A stretch of 64,000 nucleotides of DNA, taken from contig NZ_JAJGTZ010000037.1 of the NCBI RefSeq assembly GCF_020784725.1, forward strand, positions 1 to 64,000, written 5' to 3'. Origin of the DNA: Limosilactobacillus reuteri. GTDB lineage: Bacteria > Bacillota > Bacilli > Lactobacillales > Lactobacillaceae. Below the pieces are notes generated by a model. It saw nothing but the letters and a program-made list of their open reading frames with translations. It was not told the origin of the DNA and ran no database searches. The position numbers and the translations under genes were made by a program. Positions 16,645-24,742 of this stretch are shown here, one piece after another. Position 1 is the stretch's first letter; every line of letters begins with the position of its first letter.

Positions 16645-16740
16645 GAGGCCTCCAACGTTCGATTTTGCCAAGCGCTGGAGGCCTATGTTGTACTGCACTA
16701 TTTGTTTTTTTATGAAAGTAACTTGACTTATGTCACAGCC
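16645..16740. repeat. intergenic palindromic repeat, half copy (copy A)
   Basis: About 95 bases closely matching part of the element at 24561-24738 in inverted orientation. The stretch 16710-16737 (TATGAAAGTAACTTGACTTA then TGTCACAG) is identical over 28 bases. It holds the GGCCTCCAACG...GGAGGCC hairpin and lies between the 3' ends of two convergent genes, where it may also act as a transcription stop. The second half of the full element is missing. Confidence 0.8.
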
Positions 16741-16747
16741 ACTTTCA

Positions 16748-17191
16748 TTATTTTCCAAAAGTATGCATTGTATAATTGACCGCTTTTAATACTTCACGAC
16801 GTGTCACAATTCCGCAAAAGTAATTATGATCGTCCACCACCGGTAAAAATGACTGGTCAATTAAGAGGTGTAAATTTTCTTCGATATCAGTTGGATCTTG
16901 GATAACCGGCGCATCGGTTTGCATCACATCCCTGACCGTTAATTCATTTAAGCGTTCTACATTGATCCGTTTTGTCTCCAATAATTGGTCAGTAATCATT
17001 GCCAAAGAAATTTGACCGCAATAATGGTTTTTATTGTCAATCACAATAATTTTAGCGTAACGATCCTTAGTAAGAACTAAGAATGCATGATCTAAACTAT
17101 TACTTTGGTTTACCGTTGCGACTAAACTGGCAGGGATCATAAACTTCTGCTTATTTTTCAGCAATAAAGTCCGTAAACGCTGATCAATCAC
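16748..17191 (-). CDS. cbpB: CBS-domain protein, cyclic-di-AMP-binding CbpB type
   Basis: A 147-residue protein built of two CBS motifs (about 10-70 and 80-140) with no other domain. It matches the stand-alone CBS proteins (YkuL/DarB/CbpB) that bind cyclic di-AMP and, in relatives, signal to the stringent-response enzyme Rel. The target here is not shown by sequence. GTG start at 17191 with AAAGGAGT 9 bases upstream. Confidence 0.82.
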   Translation of the reverse strand: MIDQRLRTLLLKNKQKFMIPASLVATVNQSNSLDHAFLVLTKDRYAKIIVIDNKNHYCGQISLAMITDQLLETKRINVERLNELTVRDVMQTDAPVIQDPTDIEENLHLLIDQSFLPVVDDHNYFCGIVTRREVLKAVNYTMHTFGK

Positions 17192-17206
17192 AAAAAATAC
17201 ACTCCT

Positions 17207-17731
17207 TTATTTTTGACGACTGAATTCACAATGTAATCCAGGAAGAACTTCCATCTGACGGTTATAATAATCTATAATAAACCGCTCAGGCTGTGCATCA
17301 ATAATTGCAAACGTTCCCCCAAATTTAGCATATTCACCACGAGGAAAACTGATACTCCCAGGATTAATTATTAGCATTTGATGATCATAAACGGCGCCTA
17401 ACTGATGAGTATGCCCATAGCACACAATGGATGCACCCTTTTCTTGGCCAGTAAGCATCAGAGGGGTTAGAGAAAAATTGACCCGCTGTAAATGGCCATG
17501 AGTGATATAGAGTTGCTCTTGACCAGCATTAATTACCAACTCATTAGGGTACGATAAACCATAATCATTATTCCCCTTCACTGCTTTAAAATTGCTCATT
17601 GGTTCCCGATTAGGAGCTAATTCTGAATCGCCACAGTGAATCATCAGGTCAACCTGATCCCTCATTTTTTGAACAATCTCTGTCAAAATTTTTTCTTCTC
17701 GATGGTTATCACTTACAACTAATAGCTTCAT
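17207..17731 (-). CDS. YfcE/MJ0936-type metallophosphoesterase
   Basis: A 174-residue small metallophosphoesterase with DNHRE (metal motif I), CGDSE, GNND, THGH and GHTH motifs. Family members hydrolyse phosphodiesters in vitro; the natural substrate is uncertain. It follows rdgB closely, an arrangement (murI-rdgB-phosphoesterase) conserved in lactobacilli. The ATG at 17731 is preferred over an upstream in-frame start inside rdgB. Confidence 0.87.
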   Translation of the reverse strand: MKLLVVSDNHREEKILTEIVQKMRDQVDLMIHCGDSELAPNREPMSNFKAVKGNNDYGLSYPNELVINAGQEQLYITHGHLQRVNFSLTPLMLTGQEKGASIVCYGHTHQLGAVYDHQMLIINPGSISFPRGEYAKFGGTFAIIDAQPERFIIDYYNRQMEVLPGLHCEFSRQK

Positions 17732-17736
17732 TTTTA

Positions 17737-18324
17737 TTACCACCAATCATTAAATTGCTTCATAAATGACCGTAATGCTCGTCCACGATGACTAATTTGA
17801 TTCTTTTGGTCGGCTGTTAACTGGGCCATTGATTTGCCTAATTCATCAACATAAAAAAGCGGGTCATAACCAAAACCGTTTTTTCCTGTGAGTTGATGAA
17901 GAATATGGCCATCAACCCGACCATTGGCAACTAATTTGGTTCCATCAGGCTTAATTCCGACGATGGTAGTATGGAAGTGGGCAGTCCTTTTTTCATCAGG
18001 TACCCCATTTAATGCCGATAAGAGTTTAGTATTATTAGCAGCATCGTCATGATCACCAGCATACCTTGCTGAGTATACACCTGGAGCACCTCCAAGGGCA
18101 TCAACCACTAATCCCGAATCATCCGCCATAACAGGTAATTGAAGTTCATTAGCAGCTGTAGTGGCTTTAATTGTTGCATTTTCTTCAAATGTTTTACCAT
18201 TTTCATTAATTGCTATTGGTGCAAAATTGGCTAATGTTTTTACTTCAATTCCTAGGGGAGCAAGCATCTCTTGGTATTCACGCGCTTTCCCGGCATTCTT
18301 TGTTGCAATTACGATTGTTTTCAT
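17737..18324 (-). CDS. rdgB: XTP/dITP diphosphatase (Ham1 family)
   Basis: A 195-residue house-cleaning pyrophosphatase that removes non-canonical purine triphosphates (XTP, dITP) from the nucleotide pool. The signatures are TKNAGKAREYQ near the N-terminus, ENA, the central ADDSGL...GVYSARYAG segment, and GFGYDPLF with SHRGRAL near the end. It is next to murI as in many Firmicutes. Confidence 0.95.
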   Translation of the reverse strand: MKTIVIATKNAGKAREYQEMLAPLGIEVKTLANFAPIAINENGKTFEENATIKATTAANELQLPVMADDSGLVVDALGGAPGVYSARYAGDHDDAANNTKLLSALNGVPDEKRTAHFHTTIVGIKPDGTKLVANGRVDGHILHQLTGKNGFGYDPLFYVDELGKSMAQLTADQKNQISHRGRALRSFMKQFNDWW

Positions 18325-18325
18325 T

Positions 18326-19129
18326 TTAACCTTCCTCGTTTAATTGAATATGTGCACACTTGCGGTAGCCATTCGGTAACCATTGTTGTGCACCAGCAAC
18401 TAAGTCTTTAACATCTCCCGTTGAATAAAGGTCGATACTTGATGCTAAATCATTACTCAATTGATTTTCACTAGTTAACAATTCCTTTGCCTGTCTGATT
18501 GTCTCAAATGCAGGATCAATTAACTGAACATTAGATCCTAATTTATTATGAATTTCTTTTTGTAAAAACGGAAAATGGGTGCATCCAAGGATCAAAGCTT
18601 CAATCGATTGATTATCAAATACTTTTAATTCAGCATCAACAGCTTTTTGTGCTTCAGTTGTCCCTGTTTGCCCATGTTCAACAATTGGGACCAGTGGTTG
18701 GGCGGAAGAACTGATAACTTTTAAAGCAGGATTGAGTTTAGCTAACGTTTTAGCATAGGCGCCATTTTTAATAGTGGATTCGGTGCCAATTACCCCAATT
18801 TTTTTATAATGATGTTGGGTAGCAGCCATGGCTCCTGGTTCAATTACCCCAATTACTGGAATTGGTAATTCATTTTGAAGAAGTTGAAGAGCTGCTGCAG
18901 TCGCGGTATTACATGCAATTATCATCATTTTTACGTCTTGTTTTAACAAGAATTTTCCAATGCGTAATGCTAATTGCTGAATCTGTTCTTTTGTCTTAGT
19001 TCCATATGGAAAATGCCCTTGGTCACCCACAAAAATTACAGATTCTTGGGGCATTTGTTCACGAAGTACACGGGTTACAGATAGGCCGCCTAGCCCTGAA
19101 TCCATAACCCCGATTGGTCGTTTATCCAT
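18326..19129 (-). CDS. murI: glutamate racemase
   Basis: A 267-residue glutamate racemase making D-glutamate for peptidoglycan. The two catalytic cysteines are seen in ACNTATAA (about Cys73) and GCTHFP (about Cys183), and the N-terminal DSGLGGLSV motif is intact. The ATG at 19129 follows GAGGTG by 6 bases; a GTG 9 bases earlier overlaps that site. One base separates it from rdgB. Confidence 0.95.
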   Translation of the reverse strand: MDKRPIGVMDSGLGGLSVTRVLREQMPQESVIFVGDQGHFPYGTKTKEQIQQLALRIGKFLLKQDVKMMIIACNTATAAALQLLQNELPIPVIGVIEPGAMAATQHHYKKIGVIGTESTIKNGAYAKTLAKLNPALKVISSSAQPLVPIVEHGQTGTTEAQKAVDAELKVFDNQSIEALILGCTHFPFLQKEIHNKLGSNVQLIDPAFETIRQAKELLTSENQLSNDLASSIDLYSTGDVKDLVAGAQQWLPNGYRKCAHIQLNEEG

Positions 19130-19283
19130 TCTCTTCACCTCGTTAATTCATTAAAACGTTTAAAACCTTGAAACTATATTATCCGTTTCTCCATAAGATT
19201 TTGCAAGTTTTTCAGGTTTAACCCTATTAAGATCTTGAAATTTAAGTATAATAATAATGATTGTTAAAAAGGAGCGAGTGGAT

Positions 19284-19838
19284 ATGAGTCAGAAATTATA
19301 TAATCAGTTAATAGCCGGTCATCAAGGACTAGGGGCTGGAACAATGCGCGACGTGATTTTACCAGCCATCCTAGGCAAAGAAACCGATGAGATGCTATAT
19401 TGGATTGGTAAAGATCTCGCTCGAGTATATCCTGTTGCTACAGCCGAGGATCTAGTATATCTCACTAATCAGCTTGGCTTTGGCCGTTTAGCTTTACGTA
19501 AAAAAAGCAATACTTCTCAAGTGTGGCGGCTATCAGGGGTAATTGTAAAGGAACGGATTCAAAGAGACGAAGAGGAAACCTCCTTTGGTTTAGAGTGTGG
19601 TTTTCTTGCTCAAGAAGTAGAGTTTCAACTTGGAACGGTTGCAGAGGCAAAGATCTTTGACCGTCACCGTGATTATGTTGATATTTTGATTCAAAACGAT
19701 CCACAAAGTTCAGCTGATAATGAACGATCTGAGATGGTAACATTCATCACTGTTGATCGCCCTAACGAAAAAGAAGACGCACCTAAAAAAGAAACTCGTC
19801 ATTCACTACTAAAGCGACGAAAAAAAGATAAAAAATAA
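19284..19838 (+). CDS. yslB: YslB family protein (DUF2507)
   Basis: A 184-residue protein matching YslB/DUF2507. The LGAGTMRDVILPAILGKETDEMLYWIGKDLAR region is typical, and the last 30 residues form a Lys/Arg-rich tail. The function is unknown; the fold is thought to be related to ligand-binding domains seen in transport-protein particles. AAGGAG lies 9 bases before the ATG at 19284, and a TATAAT at 19247-19252 may be its -10 element, though no good -35 is seen. Confidence 0.8.
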   Translation: MSQKLYNQLIAGHQGLGAGTMRDVILPAILGKETDEMLYWIGKDLARVYPVATAEDLVYLTNQLGFGRLALRKKSNTSQVWRLSGVIVKERIQRDEEETSFGLECGFLAQEVEFQLGTVAEAKIFDRHRDYVDILIQNDPQSSADNERSEMVTFITVDRPNEKEDAPKKETRHSLLKRRKKDKK

Positions 19839-19850
19839 GTTTAAAATACT

Positions 19851-19892
19851 AAAAAGCTGGAAGAAAACAAAAAGTTTTTCTCCAGCTTTTTT
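19851..19892. terminator. bidirectional terminator between yslB and trxA
   Basis: AAAAAGCTGGA pairs with TCCAGCTTTTT across an A/T-rich inner stem. T-runs occur on both strands, fitting the two convergent genes. Confidence 0.88.
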
Positions 19893-20207
19893 CTAATCAA
19901 CATATTGTTGTAAAATTTGCTTTAATTGATCCTCACTATGGTAACCAATGATTTGGTCTACTACCTTACCATCTTTCTTAACCATTAATGTAGGGATACT
20001 CATAATCCGGAATTTTTGTGCAGTTTCTGGATTTTGGTCAACATCCATCTTAAAAAATTTAATATCAGTCATCTTATCAGACAGTGCATCGACTACTGGA
20101 GATTGCATCCGACATGGACCACACCAAGTTGCCCAAAAATCAATTAAATCAACACCAGTTGCAGTATCTTGTTCAAAGGTTTGATCGGTAGTTACGTTTA
20201 CAGCCAT
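19893..20207 (-). CDS. trxA: thioredoxin
   Basis: A 104-residue cytosolic thioredoxin with the active site WCGPC (Cys29, Cys32) and the cis-proline loop SIPTLM. It reduces protein disulfides using thioredoxin reductase. AAAGGAGG sits 8 bases before the ATG at 20207; a TTG two codons earlier is less likely. It has its own promoter just downstream of mutS2. Confidence 0.96.
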   Translation of the reverse strand: MAVNVTTDQTFEQDTATGVDLIDFWATWCGPCRMQSPVVDALSDKMTDIKFFKMDVDQNPETAQKFRIMSIPTLMVKKDGKVVDQIIGYHSEDQLKQILQQYVD

Positions 20208-20238
20208 CTTCAATTCCTCCTTTGTTTTTCTTAACGTT

Positions 20239-20267
20239 ATTCTAACAAATCACTTCTTAAATGTCAT
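20239..20267 (-). promoter_or_regulatory. trxA promoter
   Basis: Minus-strand ATGACA (20262-20267), 17-base spacer, TAGAAT (20239-20244) with a TGT extension of the -10 element. Confidence 0.68.
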
Positions 20268-20297
20268 TTAAGTTGCTTACTTTTTTATAGTAAGTGA

Positions 20298-22673
20298 TTA
20301 TAAATTAACAATTGTCGCTCCATCCCCTCCAGCATTAGGAGAAGCATAGGAGAATGATTTAACTTGGGGATTGCTTTGCAAATATTGTTGCGTTCCCTTA
20401 CGAAGAGCACCAGTCCCTTTTCCATGAATAATTGTTACTGTTGAAAGATTATTCAATAATGCATGATCAATAAAGTTACTGAGCTCACTCATTGCTTGTT
20501 CATAACGATGCCCCCGTAAATCAAGACGGGCCGAGGTTTTACGTGTTTGTGTCGTTCTCACAGCAGCCCGTGGTCGTCGCTTTGCATCTTTTTCTCGTGG
20601 GAGATCTTTCTTAGCTACTTTTTCAAGATTATTCTCATCAATTTCCATTTTAAGAATCCCAATCTGAACTTCCCACTTGTGGTTCCCCCGCTTAGATAAA
20701 AGTTCTCCATATTGACCATAAGATTTTACCAAGACTGCATCACCTTTATGCAAATCATGCTTTTGCTTAGCCCGTTGCAATACAGAGTTGTGTTGCAACC
20801 GTGGATTATCCTGATGAAGAGCATTTAATTGCCCTTGTGCATCAATTAATTCATTTTCTTTTACATTTCCGCCCTGCTGAACCTCTAACTGGCGCAAATG
20901 ATGAATAATTCGGTCAGCCTTTTTCTTCGCCATCGCAACTTGATGATTAGCCTTCGAACGTGCTTGTTCATATAACTTATCACGCTGTTCATTAAAGCGG
21001 GTGAGTTTCTCATCAAGGTCACGCTGAACTTTTTCATTTTTGGCTACTAGTTTTGTTAGCTTTTCACTTTCTTCGCGTGCTTTTTTCCGTTGCTCTACTA
21101 AATCACCAATCATATTGTTAAGGTCTTGACTATCATCACTAACAAATGTCCGTGCTTCATCAATAACCTGGGGATTAATTCCTAATCGCTGAGCAATCTC
21201 TAATCCATTCGACCGCCCAGGAATCCCTAGTAGTAATTTATACGTCGGCTTAAGAGTTTCTTGGTCAAATTCCATACTAGCATTAATCGTCTTAGCACGA
21301 TCATATCCATAAACTTTGAGTTCAGGATAGTGGGTTGTAATTACAACCATGGTTCCTTTACTGCCAATATCATCAAGAATAGCCATTGCTAAAGCAGCCC
21401 CTTCTTTGGGATCAGTTCCAGCACCAAGCTCATCTAGAAGGACTAAGCTACGACTTGTAATTTGTTCAAGAATGGCTTTTACTCCATCCATATGACCAGA
21501 GAAAGTACTCAAATTTTGTTCCAATGACTGTTCATCACCAATATCCGCAAATACATTATCAAAGATCCCAATTGTGCTGCCTTCTTCTGCAGGAATAAAC
21601 AGGCCGGATTGTCCCATCAATTGGATGATTCCTAAAGTTTTAAGCGTAATGGTTTTACCACCAGTGTTGGGGCCGGTGATAATAATCGCCTGATAATCTT
21701 CCCCAATCTTAATGTCATTTGTCACTACTCGTCGAGGATCGATCAAGGGATGGCGAGCTTTTCGTAATGAAACGTGATTTTCTTTGCTTAAGAGTGGGAG
21801 TGTTGCCTTAGTATCATGTGCCCAGCGTGCCTTGGCATTAATAAAGTCAAGGTGTCCAAGAATTGCTTCATTTTGACCAATATCATGCCGGTAAGGAGCA
21901 ATCATTTGTGATAATTCAATTAACACTCGTTGCATTTCTTGTCGTTCTTCTATTTGCGCTTGTCGTAACCGATTATTAGTTTCTACAACAGCTGCTGGTT
22001 CAATATATAAAGTTTGTCCACTAGCACTTTGGTCATGAACAACCCCACCAAATTTATTTCGGTAGCGAGCGATTACTGGAATTACATAGCGGTCATTTCG
22101 CATTGTGACAATCGGGTCACTTAAGTATTTCGCATTTTTCCCGCGCGTATATCTTTCCATTTGTTGGTGAATTTCTGCTTCCGTTTGGGTAATTAATTGC
22201 CGGATACCATGGAGTTTAGCCGATGCTTCATCATTTATCCGCCCATCAGGATCAATCGAACGAACTAGCCGCTGAGTAATTGAAGGAATTGTAACTAGGC
22301 GGTCAACTTGGGTAGTTAAAAACCGTAGTTTAATTTTTTTCTCCCGCATCTGGTCAAAAAAGTTTTTTACACTCATACTAGTTTGCAGCACTTTTGTAAT
22401 TTGAGCTAATTCCGTGCCGTTCAGATTGGCCTTAATTTTCAAACGTTTCAATTGCGGTTTGATATCAGCTAGTTGCGGAATAGGAATCCCGTCTTCTAAT
22501 CTTAAAATATCGGCTCCATCAGTAGTTTCTGTCAAAAGTTCTTTGACTGCCTCGTAATCAGTTTGTGGAACAAGCTGCATTAATTCGCGGCGACCAGCTG
22601 CGGAAACAAGGTATTGAGCAAGTTGTCCTTTTATTCGATCAAATTCTAATGTTTCTAAAATTTTGTTATTCAT
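20298..22673 (-). CDS. mutS2: MutS2 endonuclease / ribosome collision factor
   Basis: A 791-residue MutS2. It has the MutS core and clamp domains without the mismatch-recognition domain, Walker A GPNTGGKT (near 335), a coiled-coil region (about 510-620), a KOW-like basic part, and a C-terminal Smr nuclease domain (about 715-791, LDLRGHRYEQAM and HGKGTGALR). MutS2 suppresses homologous recombination and, in Bacillus, splits collided ribosomes. It follows cvpA immediately, GGGAGG preceding its ATG. Confidence 0.96.
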   Translation of the reverse strand: MNNKILETLEFDRIKGQLAQYLVSAAGRRELMQLVPQTDYEAVKELLTETTDGADILRLEDGIPIPQLADIKPQLKRLKIKANLNGTELAQITKVLQTSMSVKNFFDQMREKKIKLRFLTTQVDRLVTIPSITQRLVRSIDPDGRINDEASAKLHGIRQLITQTEAEIHQQMERYTRGKNAKYLSDPIVTMRNDRYVIPVIARYRNKFGGVVHDQSASGQTLYIEPAAVVETNNRLRQAQIEERQEMQRVLIELSQMIAPYRHDIGQNEAILGHLDFINAKARWAHDTKATLPLLSKENHVSLRKARHPLIDPRRVVTNDIKIGEDYQAIIITGPNTGGKTITLKTLGIIQLMGQSGLFIPAEEGSTIGIFDNVFADIGDEQSLEQNLSTFSGHMDGVKAILEQITSRSLVLLDELGAGTDPKEGAALAMAILDDIGSKGTMVVITTHYPELKVYGYDRAKTINASMEFDQETLKPTYKLLLGIPGRSNGLEIAQRLGINPQVIDEARTFVSDDSQDLNNMIGDLVEQRKKAREESEKLTKLVAKNEKVQRDLDEKLTRFNEQRDKLYEQARSKANHQVAMAKKKADRIIHHLRQLEVQQGGNVKENELIDAQGQLNALHQDNPRLQHNSVLQRAKQKHDLHKGDAVLVKSYGQYGELLSKRGNHKWEVQIGILKMEIDENNLEKVAKKDLPREKDAKRRPRAAVRTTQTRKTSARLDLRGHRYEQAMSELSNFIDHALLNNLSTVTIIHGKGTGALRKGTQQYLQSNPQVKSFSYASPNAGGDGATIVNL

Positions 22674-22674
22674 T

Positions 22675-23211
22675 TTATCCTCCCTGTACTAGCGTATCAA
22701 TTACTAAATGCGCTATTCCTGGTGTTTGATTAATCATAAAACGCGCTAGTTCCGAGTTTGCTATTTGCATTTGCCACCAACCTGCTGGAAACAATTGCAT
22801 AATTAGCAAAACAACGTAAATAATCAAATAGCCAATCAAAAATGAGATTAAGCCACCCGCAATTTTATCAAGTGTCCCCACCACTGGAATCCTCTTTATC
22901 CAGTTTAACTGACGAATACCCCAGTGACAAAGAATTGAAACAATTGTAAAAATTATCATAAATGCAATCCCATTATAAAAGAAAAGATTACTATTTACAT
23001 TTGCAAGCAAACTCTCGGAGAAAGTTGCCGGGGTTCCAATATTTGGTAATAATGATTTTAACCAACCCCCAATCAATTGCGCTCCCTGACGAGCAACGAT
23101 CCAAGCTACTATATATGTCCCCAGCATTAACGTCATTGTCAATAATCCGCGACGATGACCATTAATAAAGCACCCCATTAAAATCAAAATAATAAAGGTT
23201 GTTAAAATCAT
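22675..23211 (-). CDS. CvpA family membrane protein
   Basis: A 178-residue integral membrane protein with four hydrophobic segments (about 1-20, 25-45, 75-100, 110-140). The RRG motif after the first helix and the GG...GFLIGYL region match the CvpA family, named for colicin V production but here of general unknown function. It precedes mutS2 by one base, a conserved pairing. Confidence 0.85.
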   Translation of the reverse strand: MILTTFIILILMGCFINGHRRGLLTMTLMLGTYIVAWIVARQGAQLIGGWLKSLLPNIGTPATFSESLLANVNSNLFFYNGIAFMIIFTIVSILCHWGIRQLNWIKRIPVVGTLDKIAGGLISFLIGYLIIYVVLLIMQLFPAGWWQMQIANSELARFMINQTPGIAHLVIDTLVQGG

Positions 23212-23243
23212 CCTAATGATCCTTTCATTCTGCTTGTAAAGAA

Positions 23244-23279
23244 AAAGGACTGTGACAAATGTGTCTACAGCTCCCTTTT
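23244..23279 (-). terminator. hairpin after the DUF1292 gene, with ends like the intergenic repeat
   Basis: An imperfect hairpin with AAAAGG/CCTTTT ends and ACAG/CTGT and GACA/TGTC inner pairs; T-rich on the minus strand, so it probably ends the ireB-yqgF-DUF1292 transcript. Its two arms match the two outer ends of the element at 24561-24738 (AAAAGGGAGC and TGTCACAGTCC), as if only the ends remain. Confidence 0.65.
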
Positions 23280-23309
23280 GTTAATATTTTATTTATCCTG
23301 GAATTTTAA

Positions 23310-23606
23310 TTAAGCCTTAAAATTACCATCATTATCAAGGAAAGTATTTAATACTTCTTCAACCATGTCCCACTCCTTATCATCTTCAATTGGAACAAGG
23401 TCCTGTCCATCGTTATCTTCATTATCAGCTATAATGTAAGCTTGGATGTCAACGGAATCATCATTTTCTTGTTCTGCGGGATAGATAAAGATATATGATT
23501 TGCCATAATCATCAGAATCAAACGTAAACAATTCCTTAAATAATTGTTCATTACCATTCTCATCAATTAACGTAATCATGTCTTCGTTATTGTCTTGTTT
23601 ACTCAT
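23310..23606 (-). CDS. DUF1292 domain-containing protein (YrzB type)
   Basis: A 98-residue, very acidic protein of the DUF1292 family ([20 protein letters not shown] and SYIFIYPAE are typical). Its function is unknown; it is almost always found after the ireB-yqgF pair, as here. It starts 10 bases after yqgF with GAGG upstream. Confidence 0.85.
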   Translation of the reverse strand: MSKQDNNEDMITLIDENGNEQLFKELFTFDSDDYGKSYIFIYPAEQENDDSVDIQAYIIADNEDNDGQDLVPIEDDKEWDMVEEVLNTFLDNDGNFKA

Positions 23607-23615
23607 TTTAATACC

Positions 23616-24059
23616 TCATTTTAGCTTATTCACAAGGCGGCCATGGCGATCCAAATAGCTTTGTAAAATGAATGTTGCTGCAACTTCATCGATAACTTTT
23701 TTCTGCTTAGCACGTGAAATATCCGCTTCTTCAACTAGCATTCGGTGTGCCTCAACCGTCGTTAAACGTTCATCTTGAAAGTCAATAGGAATATCTGGAA
23801 AACGTTGTTGTAATAACCTGCCATAGTGCTGAGATGCTTCAACACGAGGACCTTCTGTATTATTCATATTTTTAGGAAGGCCAATTACAAACCCAGCTAC
23901 CTGTTCTTTTTTCACTAACTCGGCAACACGATCAATCCCGAAAATTTCGTTTTCTTCATCAATTGGAATAATCTCAACTGCTTGAGCCGTCCAACCGAGA
24001 GGATCACTTACGGAAATACCAACCGTTTTAGAGCCAACGTCTAATCCCATTAATCTCAT
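23616..24059 (-). CDS. yqgF: YqgF family putative pre-16S rRNA nuclease / Holliday junction resolvase-like
   Basis: A 147-residue RNase H-fold nuclease. Its core motifs are [16 protein letters not shown] (metal Asp6), [15 protein letters not shown] and the final DEVAA segment. Bacterial YqgF is implicated in maturing the 5' end of 16S rRNA, and was earlier annotated RuvX. Its ATG overlaps the ireB stop by 4 bases. Confidence 0.93.
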   Translation of the reverse strand: MRLMGLDVGSKTVGISVSDPLGWTAQAVEIIPIDEENEIFGIDRVAELVKKEQVAGFVIGLPKNMNNTEGPRVEASQHYGRLLQQRFPDIPIDFQDERLTTVEAHRMLVEEADISRAKQKKVIDEVAATFILQSYLDRHGRLVNKLK

Positions 24060-24322
24060 TTAGTTTCACCGTTATTCTTTAGGTATGACCGAACAAGCTC
24101 TTCAATAATTTCGTCACGTTCATGTTGACGAATCAAGTTACGTGCATCATTCAAACGCGGAATATAAGCAGGATCACCAGATAAAAGATAACCAACAATT
24201 TGATTAATCGGGTTATATCCCTTTTCTTCTAATGATTCATAAACCGTCTTTAATGTTTGCTTCATATCTTCTTGACATTCTTGACCGAAATCAAAGAACA
24301 TCGTTTTATCATTTGTAGCCAT
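24056..24322 (-). CDS. ireB: IreB family regulatory phosphoprotein
   Basis: An 88-residue member of the IreB (YrzL, DUF965) family, with the conserved [22 protein letters not shown] block. In Enterococcus, IreB is phosphorylated by the Ser/Thr kinase IreK and affects cephalosporin resistance. The Thr-rich N-terminus ([12 protein letters not shown]) carries the phosphorylated-type threonine. GGAGGTG lies 7 bases before the ATG at 24322. First gene of ireB-yqgF-DUF1292. Confidence 0.93.
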   Translation of the reverse strand: MATNDKTMFFDFGQECQEDMKQTLKTVYESLEEKGYNPINQIVGYLLSGDPAYIPRLNDARNLIRQHERDEIIEELVRSYLKNNGETK

Positions 24323-24357
24323 CAATCGTCACCTCCAGATATTCTTTTCAACCATCC

Positions 24358-24386
24358 ATTTTACTATATTCTTATTGAAATCACAA
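24358..24386 (-). promoter_or_regulatory. ireB promoter
   Basis: Minus-strand TTGTGA (24381-24386), 17-base spacer, TAAAAT (24358-24363), about 36 bases upstream of the ireB ATG. The AT-rich sequence between here and the alaS terminator holds no gene that I can see. Confidence 0.62.
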
Positions 24387-24502
24387 TTTACATTTGTCAA
24401 TTGTAAGTAAACAGTAATATTAGTTTTATCTCAAACTACAAGTTTTATAATTATAGCTGATAATAGCGTTTCTTGATAGTATTTTTTATTACTTTAAGAA
24501 GT

Positions 24503-24554
24503 TCTTACAAAAAAGAAAGATTGAAAGAACTCAAAAATTGGTTTCTTTCAATCT
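24503..24554 (-). terminator. alaS terminator
   Basis: AGATTGAAAGAA (24518-24529) pairs with TTCTTTCAATCT (24543-24554). On the minus strand it is followed by TTCTTTTTTG. It lies beyond the repeat element, so the element would be part of the alaS 3' untranslated region. Confidence 0.8.
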
Positions 24555-24560
24555 CTTAGA

Positions 24561-24738
24561 CTGGGACTGTGACATAAGTCAAGTTACTTTCATAAAAGAC
24601 AAATGGCGCAGTACATCAATGGCCTCCAACGCCCAGTAAAACCGAACGTTGGAGGCCTATTGTTGCTTGCGGGGGCTCCCAGAGGCTAGCTTCGCGGCAA
24701 AAAACGAAGTCACAAGCAACTTCTGTCTCGCTCCCTTT
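24561..24738. repeat. intergenic palindromic repeat, full copy (copy B)
   Basis: About 178 bases between the alaS stop and its terminator. The ends are related as an imperfect inverted repeat (GGGACTGTGACATAAGT at one end, the complement of GGGAGCGAGACAGAAGT at the other). Inside are two further hairpins: GGCCTCCAACG/CGTTGGAGGCC (24621-24631 with 24647-24657) and GTTGCTTG/CAAGCAAC (about 24662-24669 with 24713-24720). It is more GC-rich than its surroundings. No open reading frame is visible, so it would have to move, if it does, by enzymes encoded elsewhere. Confidence 0.8.
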
Positions 24739-24742
24739 TGAT

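Noticed and set aside
20270-20297. Hairpin after mutS2 (CTTAC/GTAAG)
   Set aside because: Short stem with the T-run in the loop rather than after it; too weak to call a terminator.
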